Assembly: GCA_015485525.1 (NCBI GenBank)
Contig: WFTM01000403.1
Location: forward strand, 1 to 34,248
DNA: 34,248 nucleotides
Reading direction: 5' to 3'
From: Candidatus Zhuqueibacterota bacterium
GTDB lineage: Bacteria; Zhuqueibacterota; Zhuqueibacteria; Zhuqueibacterales; Geothermadaptataceae
Numbering within the stretch: position 1 is the stretch's first letter; each line of letters opens with the position of its first letter. The notes beneath the pieces are model-generated. The model was not told the origin of the DNA. It worked only from the letters and a program-made list of their open reading frames with translations, and made no database searches. The translations under genes and the position numbers were made by a program. This document shows positions 17,198 to 25,259 of this stretch, one piece after another.

Positions 17198-18214
17198 GTG
17201 CCAAGAATTGGACTGATAACCAGCGGTGGTGATTGCCCCGGGTTGAACGCTGCGATTCGCGCTGTGACGCGCCAGCTGATCAACAAATATGATGCTGAAG
17301 TTATCGGTATCCGCAATGGATTCAGCGGACTGGTCGAAGGCAGCTTTGAACCAGTCAGCCTGTACTCAGTATCAGGTATCTTACCGCGTGGCGGCACCAT
17401 ATTGGGCACCTCCCGCATCGATCCACTGGCCGACCCCAGGGCAATAGACACGATCAAAAGCCATCTCGATCGTTATGAAATCGATGCCATGGTTGTCATT
17501 GGAGATCGCGATGCGATCGATGTTTCCCATAAGCTGACCAAGCATGGCCTGAATATCGTTTGCATACCCGCGACGATCGATAATGACATAGCAGAAACCG
17601 GAATGTGTTTCGGGTTCAGTACTGCAGTCAAAATTGCCACAGAGGCGATCGATCGGCTGCACTCGACGGCAGATTCTCATCACCGTGTCATGGTTGTAGA
17701 AGTGATGGGGCGGGAAACCGGATGGATTGCTACCTATGCAGGCCTGGCCGGTGGCGCTGATATTATTCTCATTCCGGAAATCGATACTTCGATCGATGAA
17801 ATTTGTTCTTTGATTACCAAACGCCATGCGCGCAGAAGCTTCAGTATCGTGGTCGTCGCCGAAGGTGCCAATCCGGCTGGAGTCGAACGGCTCAAAGCCA
17901 GGGATGAAGAGATCAGTCACCAGCACGGGGTTGGAGAGTGTGTTGCCAGAGAAATTGAAAAACGCACGGAAGTGGAAACGCGCATCGCCGTTCTCGGGCA
18001 TATTCAGCGAGGCGGTACGCCGACTTCGGCTGACCGTATTCTGGCAACGCGTCTCGGTGTTAAAGCAGCCGATTTTGTCGTCAGCGGTGAGTACAATGTC
18101 CTCGTCGGTTTGCGCGATGCCAGGGTTCGCAGCATGTCACTGGATACCGTAGCGGGCCGGGTTAAAAAAGTCGATCCGGATATGTACGAAATCGCTTCGG
18201 TCTTTTTCGGATGA
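17198..18214 (+). CDS. 6-phosphofructokinase family protein with altered phosphate-donor site
   Basis: A 338-residue member of the PfkA family, closest in layout to the mixed ATP/pyrophosphate group. It starts at GTG (MPRIGLITSGGDCPGLNAAI) with GGGA upstream. The substrate side is intact: LPRGGTILGTSR, SHHRVMVVEVMGRETGW, VVVAEGA and VLGHIQRGGTPTSADR, and the catalytic TIDND is present (D128, D130). The donor side is not: the usual GGDGS or GGEDT is GDRDA (102-106), the residue before TIDND is Ala rather than Lys (pyrophosphate) or Gly (ATP), and the usual FGFDTA is FGFSTA. It may be a changed-specificity, weak or regulatory paralogue. It heads an operon with tpiA (29-nt gap) and secG, so it is probably expressed and glycolysis-linked. 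Confidence 0.88.
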   Translation: MPRIGLITSGGDCPGLNAAIRAVTRQLINKYDAEVIGIRNGFSGLVEGSFEPVSLYSVSGILPRGGTILGTSRIDPLADPRAIDTIKSHLDRYEIDAMVVIGDRDAIDVSHKLTKHGLNIVCIPATIDNDIAETGMCFGFSTAVKIATEAIDRLHSTADSHHRVMVVEVMGRETGWIATYAGLAGGADIILIPEIDTSIDEICSLITKRHARRSFSIVVVAEGANPAGVERLKARDEEISHQHGVGECVAREIEKRTEVETRIAVLGHIQRGGTPTSADRILATRLGVKAADFVVSGEYNVLVGLRDARVRSMSLDTVAGRVKKVDPDMYEIASVFFG

Positions 18215-18243
18215 TAACCGCGACAGGAAGGGAGCAGCAGGAT

Positions 18244-19002
18244 ATGGCAAGACAGAGCATCATAGCGGGAAACTGGAAAATGCACAAAACACCCGCGGAA
18301 ACCCTGCGCCTGTTGAACGGTTTAAAGGTTCGGGCGGTCAATATCTCCAATGTTGAAATGGTGGTATGCCCGACGTTTGTCTCCCTCACCATCGCTGCCG
18401 AGGCGTTGAAAGACTCGCGCATAACCCTCGGGGCGCAAAATATGTTCTGGGAAACAGAAGGCGCCTATACCGGTGAAATTTCGGCGCCGATGCTGAAAGA
18501 AGCAGGCTGTACTTACGTTATTTTGGGTCATTCGGAGCGGCGCCAGTATTTTGGCGAAACAGATGAGACGGTCAACAAGCGTATGCATCGTGCTCTTGCC
18601 GAAGGCCTGAAGCCGATTATGTGTATCGGTGAAACCTTGCAGGAACGCGAGGACAACCGGATGTTCGAAGTCCTCGAACGCCAGGTTACTGCTGGTTTGT
18701 CTGGGATATCGGCCGGCCAGATGGCCGATGTCGTACTTGCCTATGAGCCGGTTTGGGCCATCGGTACCGGTAAAACCGCGACGCCGGAACAGGCAGATGA
18801 GGCGCATGCTTACATCCGTGGCCTGATCGCAAAAGCATACGGAGATAGCGTTGCAAGCGCCATCCGCATTCAATATGGCGGTAGCGTAAAACCCGGCAAT
18901 GCAGCGGAATTGCTGAGCAAAGATAATATCGACGGTGCCCTCGTTGGAGGGGCCAGTCTGGATGCAGAGAGTTTTATCGCAATTATCAAAGCTGCCGAGT
19001 GA
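18244..19002 (+). CDS. tpiA: Triosephosphate isomerase
   Basis: It interconverts glyceraldehyde-3-phosphate and dihydroxyacetone phosphate in the cytoplasm. I place the start at 18244, not 18211, as the protein then begins MARQSIIAGNWKMHK, the standard TIM start, with AGGAG-like sequence upstream. It is 252 residues, normal for the family. All catalytic residues are present: Asn/Lys in GNWKMHK, the electrophilic His in ILGHSERR, the base Glu in AYEPVWAIGTGKTATP followed by the flexible lid, and the phosphate loop IQYGGSVKPGNA. It is 29 nt after pfk and 30 nt before secG, in the same operon. Confidence 0.97.
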   Translation: MARQSIIAGNWKMHKTPAETLRLLNGLKVRAVNISNVEMVVCPTFVSLTIAAEALKDSRITLGAQNMFWETEGAYTGEISAPMLKEAGCTYVILGHSERRQYFGETDETVNKRMHRALAEGLKPIMCIGETLQEREDNRMFEVLERQVTAGLSGISAGQMADVVLAYEPVWAIGTGKTATPEQADEAHAYIRGLIAKAYGDSVASAIRIQYGGSVKPGNAAELLSKDNIDGALVGGASLDAESFIAIIKAAE

Positions 19003-19032
19003 GGGCAGCACAAGCTAAGGTGATATGAAATT

Positions 19033-19422
19033 ATGTATACGCTGATCTTGATTCTTTTTTTAATAGTCTGTATTTTAATGACTATTACTATCCTGATGCA
19101 ATCCAGTAAAGGCGGTGGGCTGGCAGGCGCTTTTGGCGGTGCCGGCGCTGGCATGGGTTCTGTCTTTGGTGGCCGAGGCGCAGCGACGTTCCTGAGCAAA
19201 GCGACCTCGATTCTGGCAGCAGCCTTCTTTGTTCTGGCTTTCATCCTGTCATACATGGATTCCGGCAGCTCGACGGCACCGGCGGGAATCGTCGAGCAAG
19301 AGCTGCAGAAGCAAGGCCAGACAGAGCAGGTGTTGCCCCCGCTGCAGGAGTCGATCCCGGCGGTACAGACGCTGGAACAAACACAGGGTGAAGCAAGTTC
19401 ACAGCCTGATACATCGAAGTAA
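19033..19422 (+). CDS. secG: SecG, protein-export membrane subunit
   Basis: A small subunit of the SecYEG translocon that assists SecA-driven export through the inner membrane. At 129 residues it has two membrane helices (about 3-20 and 56-76) joined by the family loop LMQSSKGGGLAGAFGGAG. The C-terminal tail after the second helix is long, polar and Gln/Glu/Pro-rich (about 80-129), as in other SecG proteins of diderms. It follows tpiA by 30 nt, a very common tpiA-secG pairing, and lies just before a tRNA-Leu gene, also a common place for it. A modest AAGGTGAT ribosome site is present. Confidence 0.93.
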   Translation: MYTLILILFLIVCILMTITILMQSSKGGGLAGAFGGAGAGMGSVFGGRGAATFLSKATSILAAAFFVLAFILSYMDSGSSTAPAGIVEQELQKQGQTEQVLPPLQESIPAVQTLEQTQGEASSQPDTSK

Positions 19423-19566
19423 AGTCAAAAACGTCCAGACATGGACATTCTCTTGCGCAACAGCGGCTCCATTGGAAAATATGGTCGAGCAGATGCGCAG
19501 AAACACAGTTGTCCCGCTTCCTGTGTATGAAACACATTTGCACGAGGAAACGGGATCGTAGAACAT

Positions 19567-19650
19567 GCGGAAGTGGTGGAACTGGTAGACACGCTATCTT
19601 GAGGGGGTAGTGCCCAAACAGGCGTGGGGGTTCGAATCCCCCCTTCCGCA
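19567..19650 (+). tRNA. tRNA-Leu (GAG anticodon)
   Basis: 84 nt with acceptor GCGGAAG/CTTCCGC, D-arm GGAACTGGTAGAC, anticodon stem CTATC/GGTAG with loop TTGAGGG (anticodon GAG), a long variable arm (class II, as expected for Leu), and T-arm GGGGG-TTCGAAT-CCCCC. The 3' CCA is not encoded: A is followed by CTTTTTC. It decodes CUC and CUU. It sits 144 nt after secG. Confidence 0.95.
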
Positions 19651-19764
19651 CTTTTTCTTGGGTGTTCTTCGCCAGGAGACTAAAATAAATAGGAAAATCC
19701 CCGGAATGAGCTGGTCTCGCCGGGATCATCGACTCATCAGTTCTATTCATGGGAGGATAAACGG

Positions 19765-20730
19765 ATGAAATCGTACAAATTCCTGTTCAGCGTACTCTTG
19801 CTGACAGGAGTGAGTTTCGTGCTTGCTCCTGCAGCATCGGCGCAGGACAAGCAAGCTGAGTACCAGAAGCAGCTCGAAGAGTACAAGCGTAAGAAGGCTG
19901 AAATCGAGGCGAAAAATGCTGAGAAAGCCAAAGAACTCGAGCGCATCAAAAGAGAAAACAGAAAGAAAAAAGCCTATAATGACGGCAACAGAGCACTGCG
20001 AGTGCGCAAATACCGCGAGGCTATTACCAAATACGATGAAGCTCTGAGCATCGATGATTGTTTTGCTCCTGCTTTGCATGGTAAGGGACAGGCATACTAC
20101 CGCATGCGCAAATATCGTCCTGCTGTCGAGCAGTTTACCAAAGCCGTCGGCTGTAACCCTCAGGACTTTAAGTCGTACTGGTGGCTGGGAAATACATACC
20201 AGAAGCTGGGAAAGTATGATGATGCTATCACCGCTCATAACAAGGCGATAGAAATCAACCCGAACTATGAGAAAGCATACTACAGCCTCGGCACTATTTA
20301 TCTCAGCAAGAAAAAGAATTTCAAAAAGGCTGAGGATGCTTTCAGACAGGCAACCGAGGTTAACCCCAACTATGCCAAAGCCTTCGGCGCTCTGGGTGAT
20401 GCGTTGGATAATCAGGGTAAATCTTCTGCTGCTATCGAAGCATATAAAAAATCTGCTGCGCTTAAGAAAGATGCCCGCGTTCTCTACCGCCTTGCCGCTG
20501 TTTATAACAAACTCGGCAAACCCGGCCTGGCACTGAAAGCTGCTCAGGATGCCCTGAAAGTTAAGGCGAACTATGCGCCGGCTCTCTTTGAAGCAGGCGT
20601 TGCTGCCAAAGTGATGAAGAACTACACGCAAGCGATCACTTATTTCGAGAAGGCGGCAAAAGACAGAACATGGCGGAAAAACGCCAACTGGGAGATCGAA
20701 GACATCAAGCTGAAGATGAAAAGCGAATAA
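19765..20730 (+). CDS. Secreted TPR-repeat protein with N-terminal coiled coil
   Basis: A 321-residue protein with a signal peptide (MKSYKFLFSVLLLTGVSFVLAPAASAQ), so it is periplasmic or surface-facing. Residues about 28-70 are highly charged and predicted coiled coil (KRKKAEIEAKNAEKAKELER). From about 71 to the end come roughly six to seven tetratricopeptide units with the usual W/LG-Y-A-P spacing, for example AYNDGNRALRVRKYREAITKYDEALSID and SYWWLGNTYQKLGKYDDAITAHNKAIEINP. TPR units bind other proteins, so it is probably a scaffold for an envelope complex. A good ribosome site (GGGAGGA) precedes the ATG and a strong terminator follows, so it is a single-gene unit. The partner is unknown. 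Confidence 0.9.
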   Translation: MKSYKFLFSVLLLTGVSFVLAPAASAQDKQAEYQKQLEEYKRKKAEIEAKNAEKAKELERIKRENRKKKAYNDGNRALRVRKYREAITKYDEALSIDDCFAPALHGKGQAYYRMRKYRPAVEQFTKAVGCNPQDFKSYWWLGNTYQKLGKYDDAITAHNKAIEINPNYEKAYYSLGTIYLSKKKNFKKAEDAFRQATEVNPNYAKAFGALGDALDNQGKSSAAIEAYKKSAALKKDARVLYRLAAVYNKLGKPGLALKAAQDALKVKANYAPALFEAGVAAKVMKNYTQAITYFEKAAKDRTWRKNANWEIEDIKLKMKSE

Positions 20731-20766
20731 TTTTCTTCTTCTGTCAAAAACACCGGTTTTCATATT

Positions 20767-20793
20767 GAGCCCTGCATGCAGGGCTCTTTTTTT
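20767..20793 (+). terminator. Intrinsic terminator of the TPR gene
   Basis: GAGCCCTGCATGCAGGGCTC, a perfect 20-bp palindrome, is followed by a T-tract of eight. It lies 36 nt past the stop. Confidence 0.92.
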
Positions 20794-21023
20794 ACTCTGA
20801 ATGGTCTTCTTGATGTTCAGAGATATTCACCACCTCCGGGCTGGAAACACCAGCTCCACCTGTATTCTGTTCAGCCTTGCGTGTCAAACTCTGATCCTGA
20901 TATGCGGGAATCGAACCGGGAACTGCCTTCCCCGCTTCCCATTTGCGAGTTGATGAAGCTGCGCATCACTGATGGTCTGGAATTTCATAGCCTGATAATC
21001 CCACAAATCTTGCAATCATCAGA

Positions 21024-21223
21024 CTGGTTATCCACTTAACTCAGCACGGTTGCCTCTTTTCTAACAGACCGCCTGAGCACAGCACGTGCATACACCCGAA
21101 CAGTCATTCCGATTTCCCCGCAGGGAAAGACCGGAATCTCCCTGACTCAGGTACGTGCCAGAAAAGATGAGATTTCGGTATCTGGGCCTGGCCCGATCAG
21201 TTAAGGTGACAGGATACCTCGGA
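21024..21223 (+). repeat. Dispersed intergenic repeat R, copy A (no inner hairpin)
   Basis: It shares TTAACTCAGCA, the GCACGTGC motifs, the ACCGGAATCTC segment and the stretch around CTCAGGTACGTGCCAGAAAA with copy B (21408-21600). The second half also aligns in reverse complement with the units at 28060-28173 and 28342-28456. Copy A reads GATGAGATTTCGGTATCTG straight through, where the 28-kb units carry about 29 extra bases forming a hairpin. The rest of the gap (20794-21023) shows no gene. Confidence 0.75.
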
Positions 21224-21407
21224 ATGGAACCCCTTGAGAAGAATTTTTCATTTATGACGGCTTTTTTGCTGTTACGTCACGTTGGCAATCAATCGGGATA
21301 GAATGGCTGGATTGAAAAGTAGCAGGTAGTAGCTTTGGATAGATCCGGATGAAGAAACATTGCCCAATTTCATGACTTTGCCGCTATAGTTTTATCACAG
21401 GCTTTCT

Positions 21408-21600
21408 CTGGTTATCGATTTAACTCAGCATGGTTGCTTTTCTTTCAGCCAGTCTGCCAGAGCACGGAACGTGCCTGCATCAGAACCGTTATTCCGGTTT
21501 CCCCGCAGGGGAAGACCGGAATCTCCGAGACTCAGGCACGTGCCCGAAATGACACATGCCGGTATCCGGGCCGGGCCCGGGTTGCTGAGTGAACTGGATG
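21408..21600 (+). repeat. Dispersed intergenic repeat R, copy B
   Basis: A diverged direct copy of 21024-21223, about 384 bp downstream. It holds a hairpin with arms ATTCCGGT/ACCGGAAT and inner TCCCC/GGGGA (21491-21522). The stretch from CTCAGGCACGTGCCCG through GACACATGCCGGTATCC matches the reverse complement of the 28-kb units. Bases 21224-21407 between the copies and 21601-21686 after them show nothing I can name. Confidence 0.75.
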
Positions 21601-21686
21601 CCAGGGAGGCTCCCTACCCGTCCTCATGGCGGCCAAAGCGATGTGACGGGAGAGGATAAACCAACTCGTACGAATGAATTATTGCC

Positions 21687-22343
21687 GTGTCTCATAAACA
21701 GTTTTTTCAAGATGCGCTGACTGCACGGGAAAACAGCCTTGTAGTGATCGCATCGTGCTCAAGCCGTGGACAGTCACATGTGTTGCGTCAGGCGATCGCC
21801 GACGCACTCCTGAACGATGTGCTCACGGTGGCTGAAGTACACGAACTGTTGTTGCAGGTACATCTTTTTGCTGGTTTCCCGGCTGCCATCGAAGGGCTTG
21901 TGGTGCTCAGGGAAGTACTCCAGGAGCACGGGTTGGAAAGCTCAGCCCCGATTCCTGAACATCTTTCACAGGATGATCTGAAACTGCGCGGTGAGGAGTT
22001 GCTGGCCGCGGTATATGGAGACAAAACCCAGCGTCTCCTGTCTTTCATCGGTAAACTCAGCCCGGTTCTGCGTCAGTGGATTGTTATAGATGGCTATGGC
22101 AAAGTGTTTGGCCGCGAGGGTTTTTCTCTCTGTGAAAAAGAGCTCTGTGTCATCGCCTGCTTGTGTGTGCTGGACTGGCCCCGGCAGTTGCAGGCGCATA
22201 TCCGGGGCGGGGTACGTGCCGGGCTCGGCCGGGAAAAAATCTGCGCTGCCATGCGCCTGGCGTTGTTAATAAACAGTTTAAAATATTATGATTCTGCCGA
22301 TATAGACGAACTCTATAGCAAGGCAATCAGCTCTTTAGCCTGA
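21687..22343 (+). CDS. Carboxymuconolactone decarboxylase (CMD)-family protein
   Basis: A 218-residue cytoplasmic helical protein with two CMD-like halves. The first contains VAEVHELLLQVHLFAGFPAAIEG (about 48-70). The second contains LCEKELCVIACLCVLDWPRQLQAHIRGGVRAGLGREKI (about 148-185), the family core with the conserved His in AHIRGG. The peroxidase CxxC of AhpD is absent, so an alkylhydroperoxidase role is not supported; a decarboxylase or other CMD role cannot be told from sequence. The GTG start at 21687 is the only standard in-frame start, as a TGA lies 12 nt upstream. GGAGAGGA occurs about 30 nt before it, too far for normal spacing, so initiation is uncertain. It has no clear operon partner. 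Confidence 0.8.
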   Translation: MSHKQFFQDALTARENSLVVIASCSSRGQSHVLRQAIADALLNDVLTVAEVHELLLQVHLFAGFPAAIEGLVVLREVLQEHGLESSAPIPEHLSQDDLKLRGEELLAAVYGDKTQRLLSFIGKLSPVLRQWIVIDGYGKVFGREGFSLCEKELCVIACLCVLDWPRQLQAHIRGGVRAGLGREKICAAMRLALLINSLKYYDSADIDELYSKAISSLA

Positions 22344-22346
22344 AAA

Positions 22347-22380
22347 ATGAGATTCCGGCACATCGCTTCGCCTGTCGGTT
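22347..22380 (-). repeat. Fragment of repeat R (hairpin part)
   Basis: ATGAGATTCCGGCAC followed by CGCTTCGCCTG matches the reverse complement of the inner hairpin part of the 28-kb units (AGGCGAAGCGCAGTGCCGG). It begins 3 nt after the CMD gene stop. Only this part of the repeat is present. Confidence 0.65.
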
Positions 22381-22557
22381 TGGATGGCTGCGACACTGGA
22401 ACGGTGTGAGGAGATGAGGTGATTTACTCCGCAGGGCCGGATTTTCAGTTTTTCCGACTATCTGTCAGCTCTGCGTCAGGTTATGAATAGATCAGGTCAG
22501 AAAGCATCGAGCAGTTCTCATCATTAAGTTTTTCCATCACCAGGGTACAGCACGGAT

Positions 22558-23535
22558 ATGAACTCAGCGAACATCAGCATCAGATATCTCGGGCCGGATA
22601 AGAAAGTCGTGCGTGCAGGCTTTCATAAGACTTCGAATTTGAAAAAAGCCTTTGCGGAGTTTGAACTTTTCTTTGAAGAAAAACTGGCGCAGGGATATAC
22701 GCACTGGATCATGGATCTGCAGGGACTTGCTTTCCCCACCAGCTCGATGATCGCCTTTTTTATCAGCGCAACCGTACGAACACGCGCCCACGGCGGGGAG
22801 GTTACGCTGATCAATGCCAGTGAGAGCGCGAGAAATAATTTTGTTACCTTCAGCCCGCTCACTTTTCTCTCCATTGAAAATGACGAACGCCAGGTTCTGC
22901 GCGATTTTGATGTTGAGCTCGGCGCTCCATCACACCATGAGAACACGACGATACTCGATGGGGTTGATATCGCCGAGCCTCCGGAAGTTGATGTTTTCTC
23001 AGAAATCGTGCAGGATGATGCAGCACCTGCTGCTGACAAAAACCATCCTCAGGAAGATGATGTTGCTCCCCTGCCCAATATCGCGACCCGGGATACGCGG
23101 GCACATTCCTCTGAGAAACGGCAGTATCGCTTCGAGACTGAGAGCTCGCCATCGAACTTGTATGCCATGTGCAATTTTGTCGTCGAGCATGCTGCTCATG
23201 CCGGGATCAGTGAAAAGCATATTTCGAAAATCAAGATATCAATCTACGAAGCGTGCCTGAACGTTATCGAACATGCTTATCATTCACGGCCGGGCAACCC
23301 GATCGAGTTGAGGGTAGCCTACGACTCCAGCCAGTTTAAAGTTGAAATTCTCGATCACGGTCTCAGCTTTAACGAGCGCAAACGCCGCGAATATGACGTC
23401 GAAGCGGCGATGGAAAATCGTCAGACCGGTGGTTTTGGCATGCATATTATTGAGCGTGCCATGGATGAGATTGATTATGTCTCTGATCCGGTAAATGGCA
23501 ACTGCCTGACTCTGATCAAACATTTGCCGGCATAG
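22558..23535 (+). CDS. STAS domain fused to anti-sigma-type histidine kinase-like ATPase
   Basis: A 325-residue cytoplasmic protein. Residues about 1-115 form a STAS domain (anti-anti-sigma fold), with the phosphoacceptor region DLQGLAFPTSSMIAFF; the usual DSSG is TSSM, but serines remain. Residues about 116-185 are an acidic linker. Residues about 190-325 are an RsbW/SpoIIAB-like ATPase with N-box EACLNVIEHAY (Asn235), DHGLSF and GGFGMHIIERA. In partner-switching systems the ATPase phosphorylates a STAS protein and binds a sigma factor; here both roles sit in one chain, suggesting intramolecular control. No sigma factor or PP2C phosphatase is adjacent. The gene ends 54 nt before the first HtrA gene, so envelope-stress control is possible but unproven. 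Confidence 0.88.
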   Translation: MNSANISIRYLGPDKKVVRAGFHKTSNLKKAFAEFELFFEEKLAQGYTHWIMDLQGLAFPTSSMIAFFISATVRTRAHGGEVTLINASESARNNFVTFSPLTFLSIENDERQVLRDFDVELGAPSHHENTTILDGVDIAEPPEVDVFSEIVQDDAAPAADKNHPQEDDVAPLPNIATRDTRAHSSEKRQYRFETESSPSNLYAMCNFVVEHAAHAGISEKHISKIKISIYEACLNVIEHAYHSRPGNPIELRVAYDSSQFKVEILDHGLSFNERKRREYDVEAAMENRQTGGFGMHIIERAMDEIDYVSDPVNGNCLTLIKHLPA

Positions 23536-23589
23536 TTTGACATGACCCGGAACGGATATCCGGGGATTTGGTGCAAAAGGAGTTTGCGG

Positions 23590-25035
23590 ATGGTGTCACG
23601 AACATGCCTGAGTCATGAGGTTCAGCGATTTGTCTATAGCGCCATACTATCGGCGATGTTGGCATTTTCTTTTAACGGGCCGTCTGTGCAGGCGCAGGAA
23701 GCGAGCACCGCTCCGGCCCTTGAAACAGCTATCGCTGATCTCTCACGCAAGCTGCTGCCCTCAGTTGCACGCATCACCAGCACCATCGACGCTGAAATAT
23801 ATTCACCCCGGCGTGAAAATCGTTCATCCCGCCCTTTTTCTCCATTTTCTCCCGGTGCCGATATCATGCGGCAGGAAAGCACCGGCTCTGGTGTTATCAT
23901 CTCACCGGATGGATACATCGTCACCAACGTGCATGTCATCGATGGTGCTCAGCAGATTACCGTGACTCTTGCGGATAACCGGTCCTTTTCCGCGGACATT
24001 GTCGGGCTGGACCGCTTCACCGAAATTGCAGTCATCAAAATCGCTGCAGATAAGTTGCCGTATGCACGCCTGGGCCGTTCTTCTGACTGCCGGGTAGGGG
24101 ACTGGGTTGTCGCTATCGGTAATCCGATGAATCTGCACTCGACGGTTACGGTTGGGGTTATCAGTGCCTTGCACCGTACTATCGATATCATTCAGGATAA
24201 TTTTGCCCTGGAGAGTTTTATCCAGACAGATGCGGCCATCAATCCGGGTAACAGCGGCGGGGCGCTGGTCAATTTACGAGGCGAAGTGATCGGCATCAAT
24301 ACGGCGATAGCCACGGACACTGGATATGGCATGGGCTATGGGTTTGCCATTCCCTCAGATATCGTGCGCAAAGTTTCTGCAACGCTGATTCGCTATGGTC
24401 GAATCATTCGTCCTTATTTCGGGATCGCCATGCTGAATATCGACGCTGTGCAGGCTCGGGCCCTTGGACTCGAACGCCCCATGGGGGTGCTGGTCGATGA
24501 TGTTTTCCCTGGCAGCCCTGCAGCCAGAGCCGGCCTGCAGCCGCTGGATATCATCCTGCAGATCGATGAGTTGGCAGTCACCCGGGTCAATGCTCTGCAG
24601 GAATATATTCACCAGCTCAAGCCGGGCACGGGGGTCCGAGTCCTTTTTCTCCGTGAGGGCAAAGAGCATAGCCTGCGCGTTCGTCTCGAAGAAATCAGCG
24701 GTGATCCGGCGCGTGGGAAGAAAACAGCACGCATGCAAACCGGACCGCGCTGGAAGCACCTGGGTTTGGAAGTCCGGTCGCTGACGCGCTACGACCGGAT
24801 AGAGCTCGGTTTGCGCGAAAGGAACGGGCTGTTGATTACCGGCGTAAAAGATTTTAGCCCGGCGGAAAAAAGCGGGCTGCACATCGACGACGTCATCGTG
24901 CGCTGTGACAGGAAGCAAGTTTCCACTCCGGAGCAGCTATATACTCTGATAGCCGGGAAGAAAACAGGGGATGTCCTCATCGTTGCCGTGCGCCGTCAGG
25001 ATGGCCTGTATCATCATTTTATCGAAATTCCATGA
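23590..25035 (+). CDS. HtrA/DegP-like serine protease with two PDZ domains and a Glu in the triad
   Basis: A secreted quality-control protease. I choose the start at 23590 rather than 23542, because AAAAGGAG lies 7 nt upstream. The product is 481 residues. The signal peptide is FVYSAILSAMLAFSF...QAQE. The trypsin-like domain shows NVHVID (His115), NPGNSGGALVN (Ser222) and GYGFAIPSDIV. In the triad the aspartate position reads TEIAVIKI (Glu145), where the second HtrA of this window has TDLAVIKI. Two PDZ domains follow (about 265-370 with PMGVLVDDVFPGSPAARAGLQPLD, and about 400-481 with GLLITGVKDFSPAEKSGL). The Glu may lower activity, or the protein may act mainly as a chaperone. It lies upstream of the dnaJ-like and second htrA genes. 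Confidence 0.9.
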   Translation: MVSRTCLSHEVQRFVYSAILSAMLAFSFNGPSVQAQEASTAPALETAIADLSRKLLPSVARITSTIDAEIYSPRRENRSSRPFSPFSPGADIMRQESTGSGVIISPDGYIVTNVHVIDGAQQITVTLADNRSFSADIVGLDRFTEIAVIKIAADKLPYARLGRSSDCRVGDWVVAIGNPMNLHSTVTVGVISALHRTIDIIQDNFALESFIQTDAAINPGNSGGALVNLRGEVIGINTAIATDTGYGMGYGFAIPSDIVRKVSATLIRYGRIIRPYFGIAMLNIDAVQARALGLERPMGVLVDDVFPGSPAARAGLQPLDIILQIDELAVTRVNALQEYIHQLKPGTGVRVLFLREGKEHSLRVRLEEISGDPARGKKTARMQTGPRWKHLGLEVRSLTRYDRIELGLRERNGLLITGVKDFSPAEKSGLHIDDVIVRCDRKQVSTPEQLYTLIAGKKTGDVLIVAVRRQDGLYHHFIEIP

Positions 25036-25259
25036 TCGCTGCTCTGCCCGGGGGCGGCCAGCGCTATTTTTCTCTTGATTCACGAATAAAAAATGATGAT
25101 TTTTTCTGTTGGCCCTGAACCGTAAGCTCTGCGCCCGGCAAATCACGCGGCCCTTTTCCCGTATCCTCTCCGGAAAAGTTCTCACAGTACGAGTTTTAGA
25201 TCGGATAATGGATACTGCAACGCGAAAACAGTTTGCCAATCGGGAGAAATTTGAGACCT

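Noticed and set aside
20903-20922. tRNA-like 3' end (reverse complement has GGTTCGATTCC and CGCA)
   Set aside because: The T-stem does not pair (CCCGG against CCCGC) and no matching acceptor or anticodon arm is found upstream, so neither a tRNA nor a clear attachment site.
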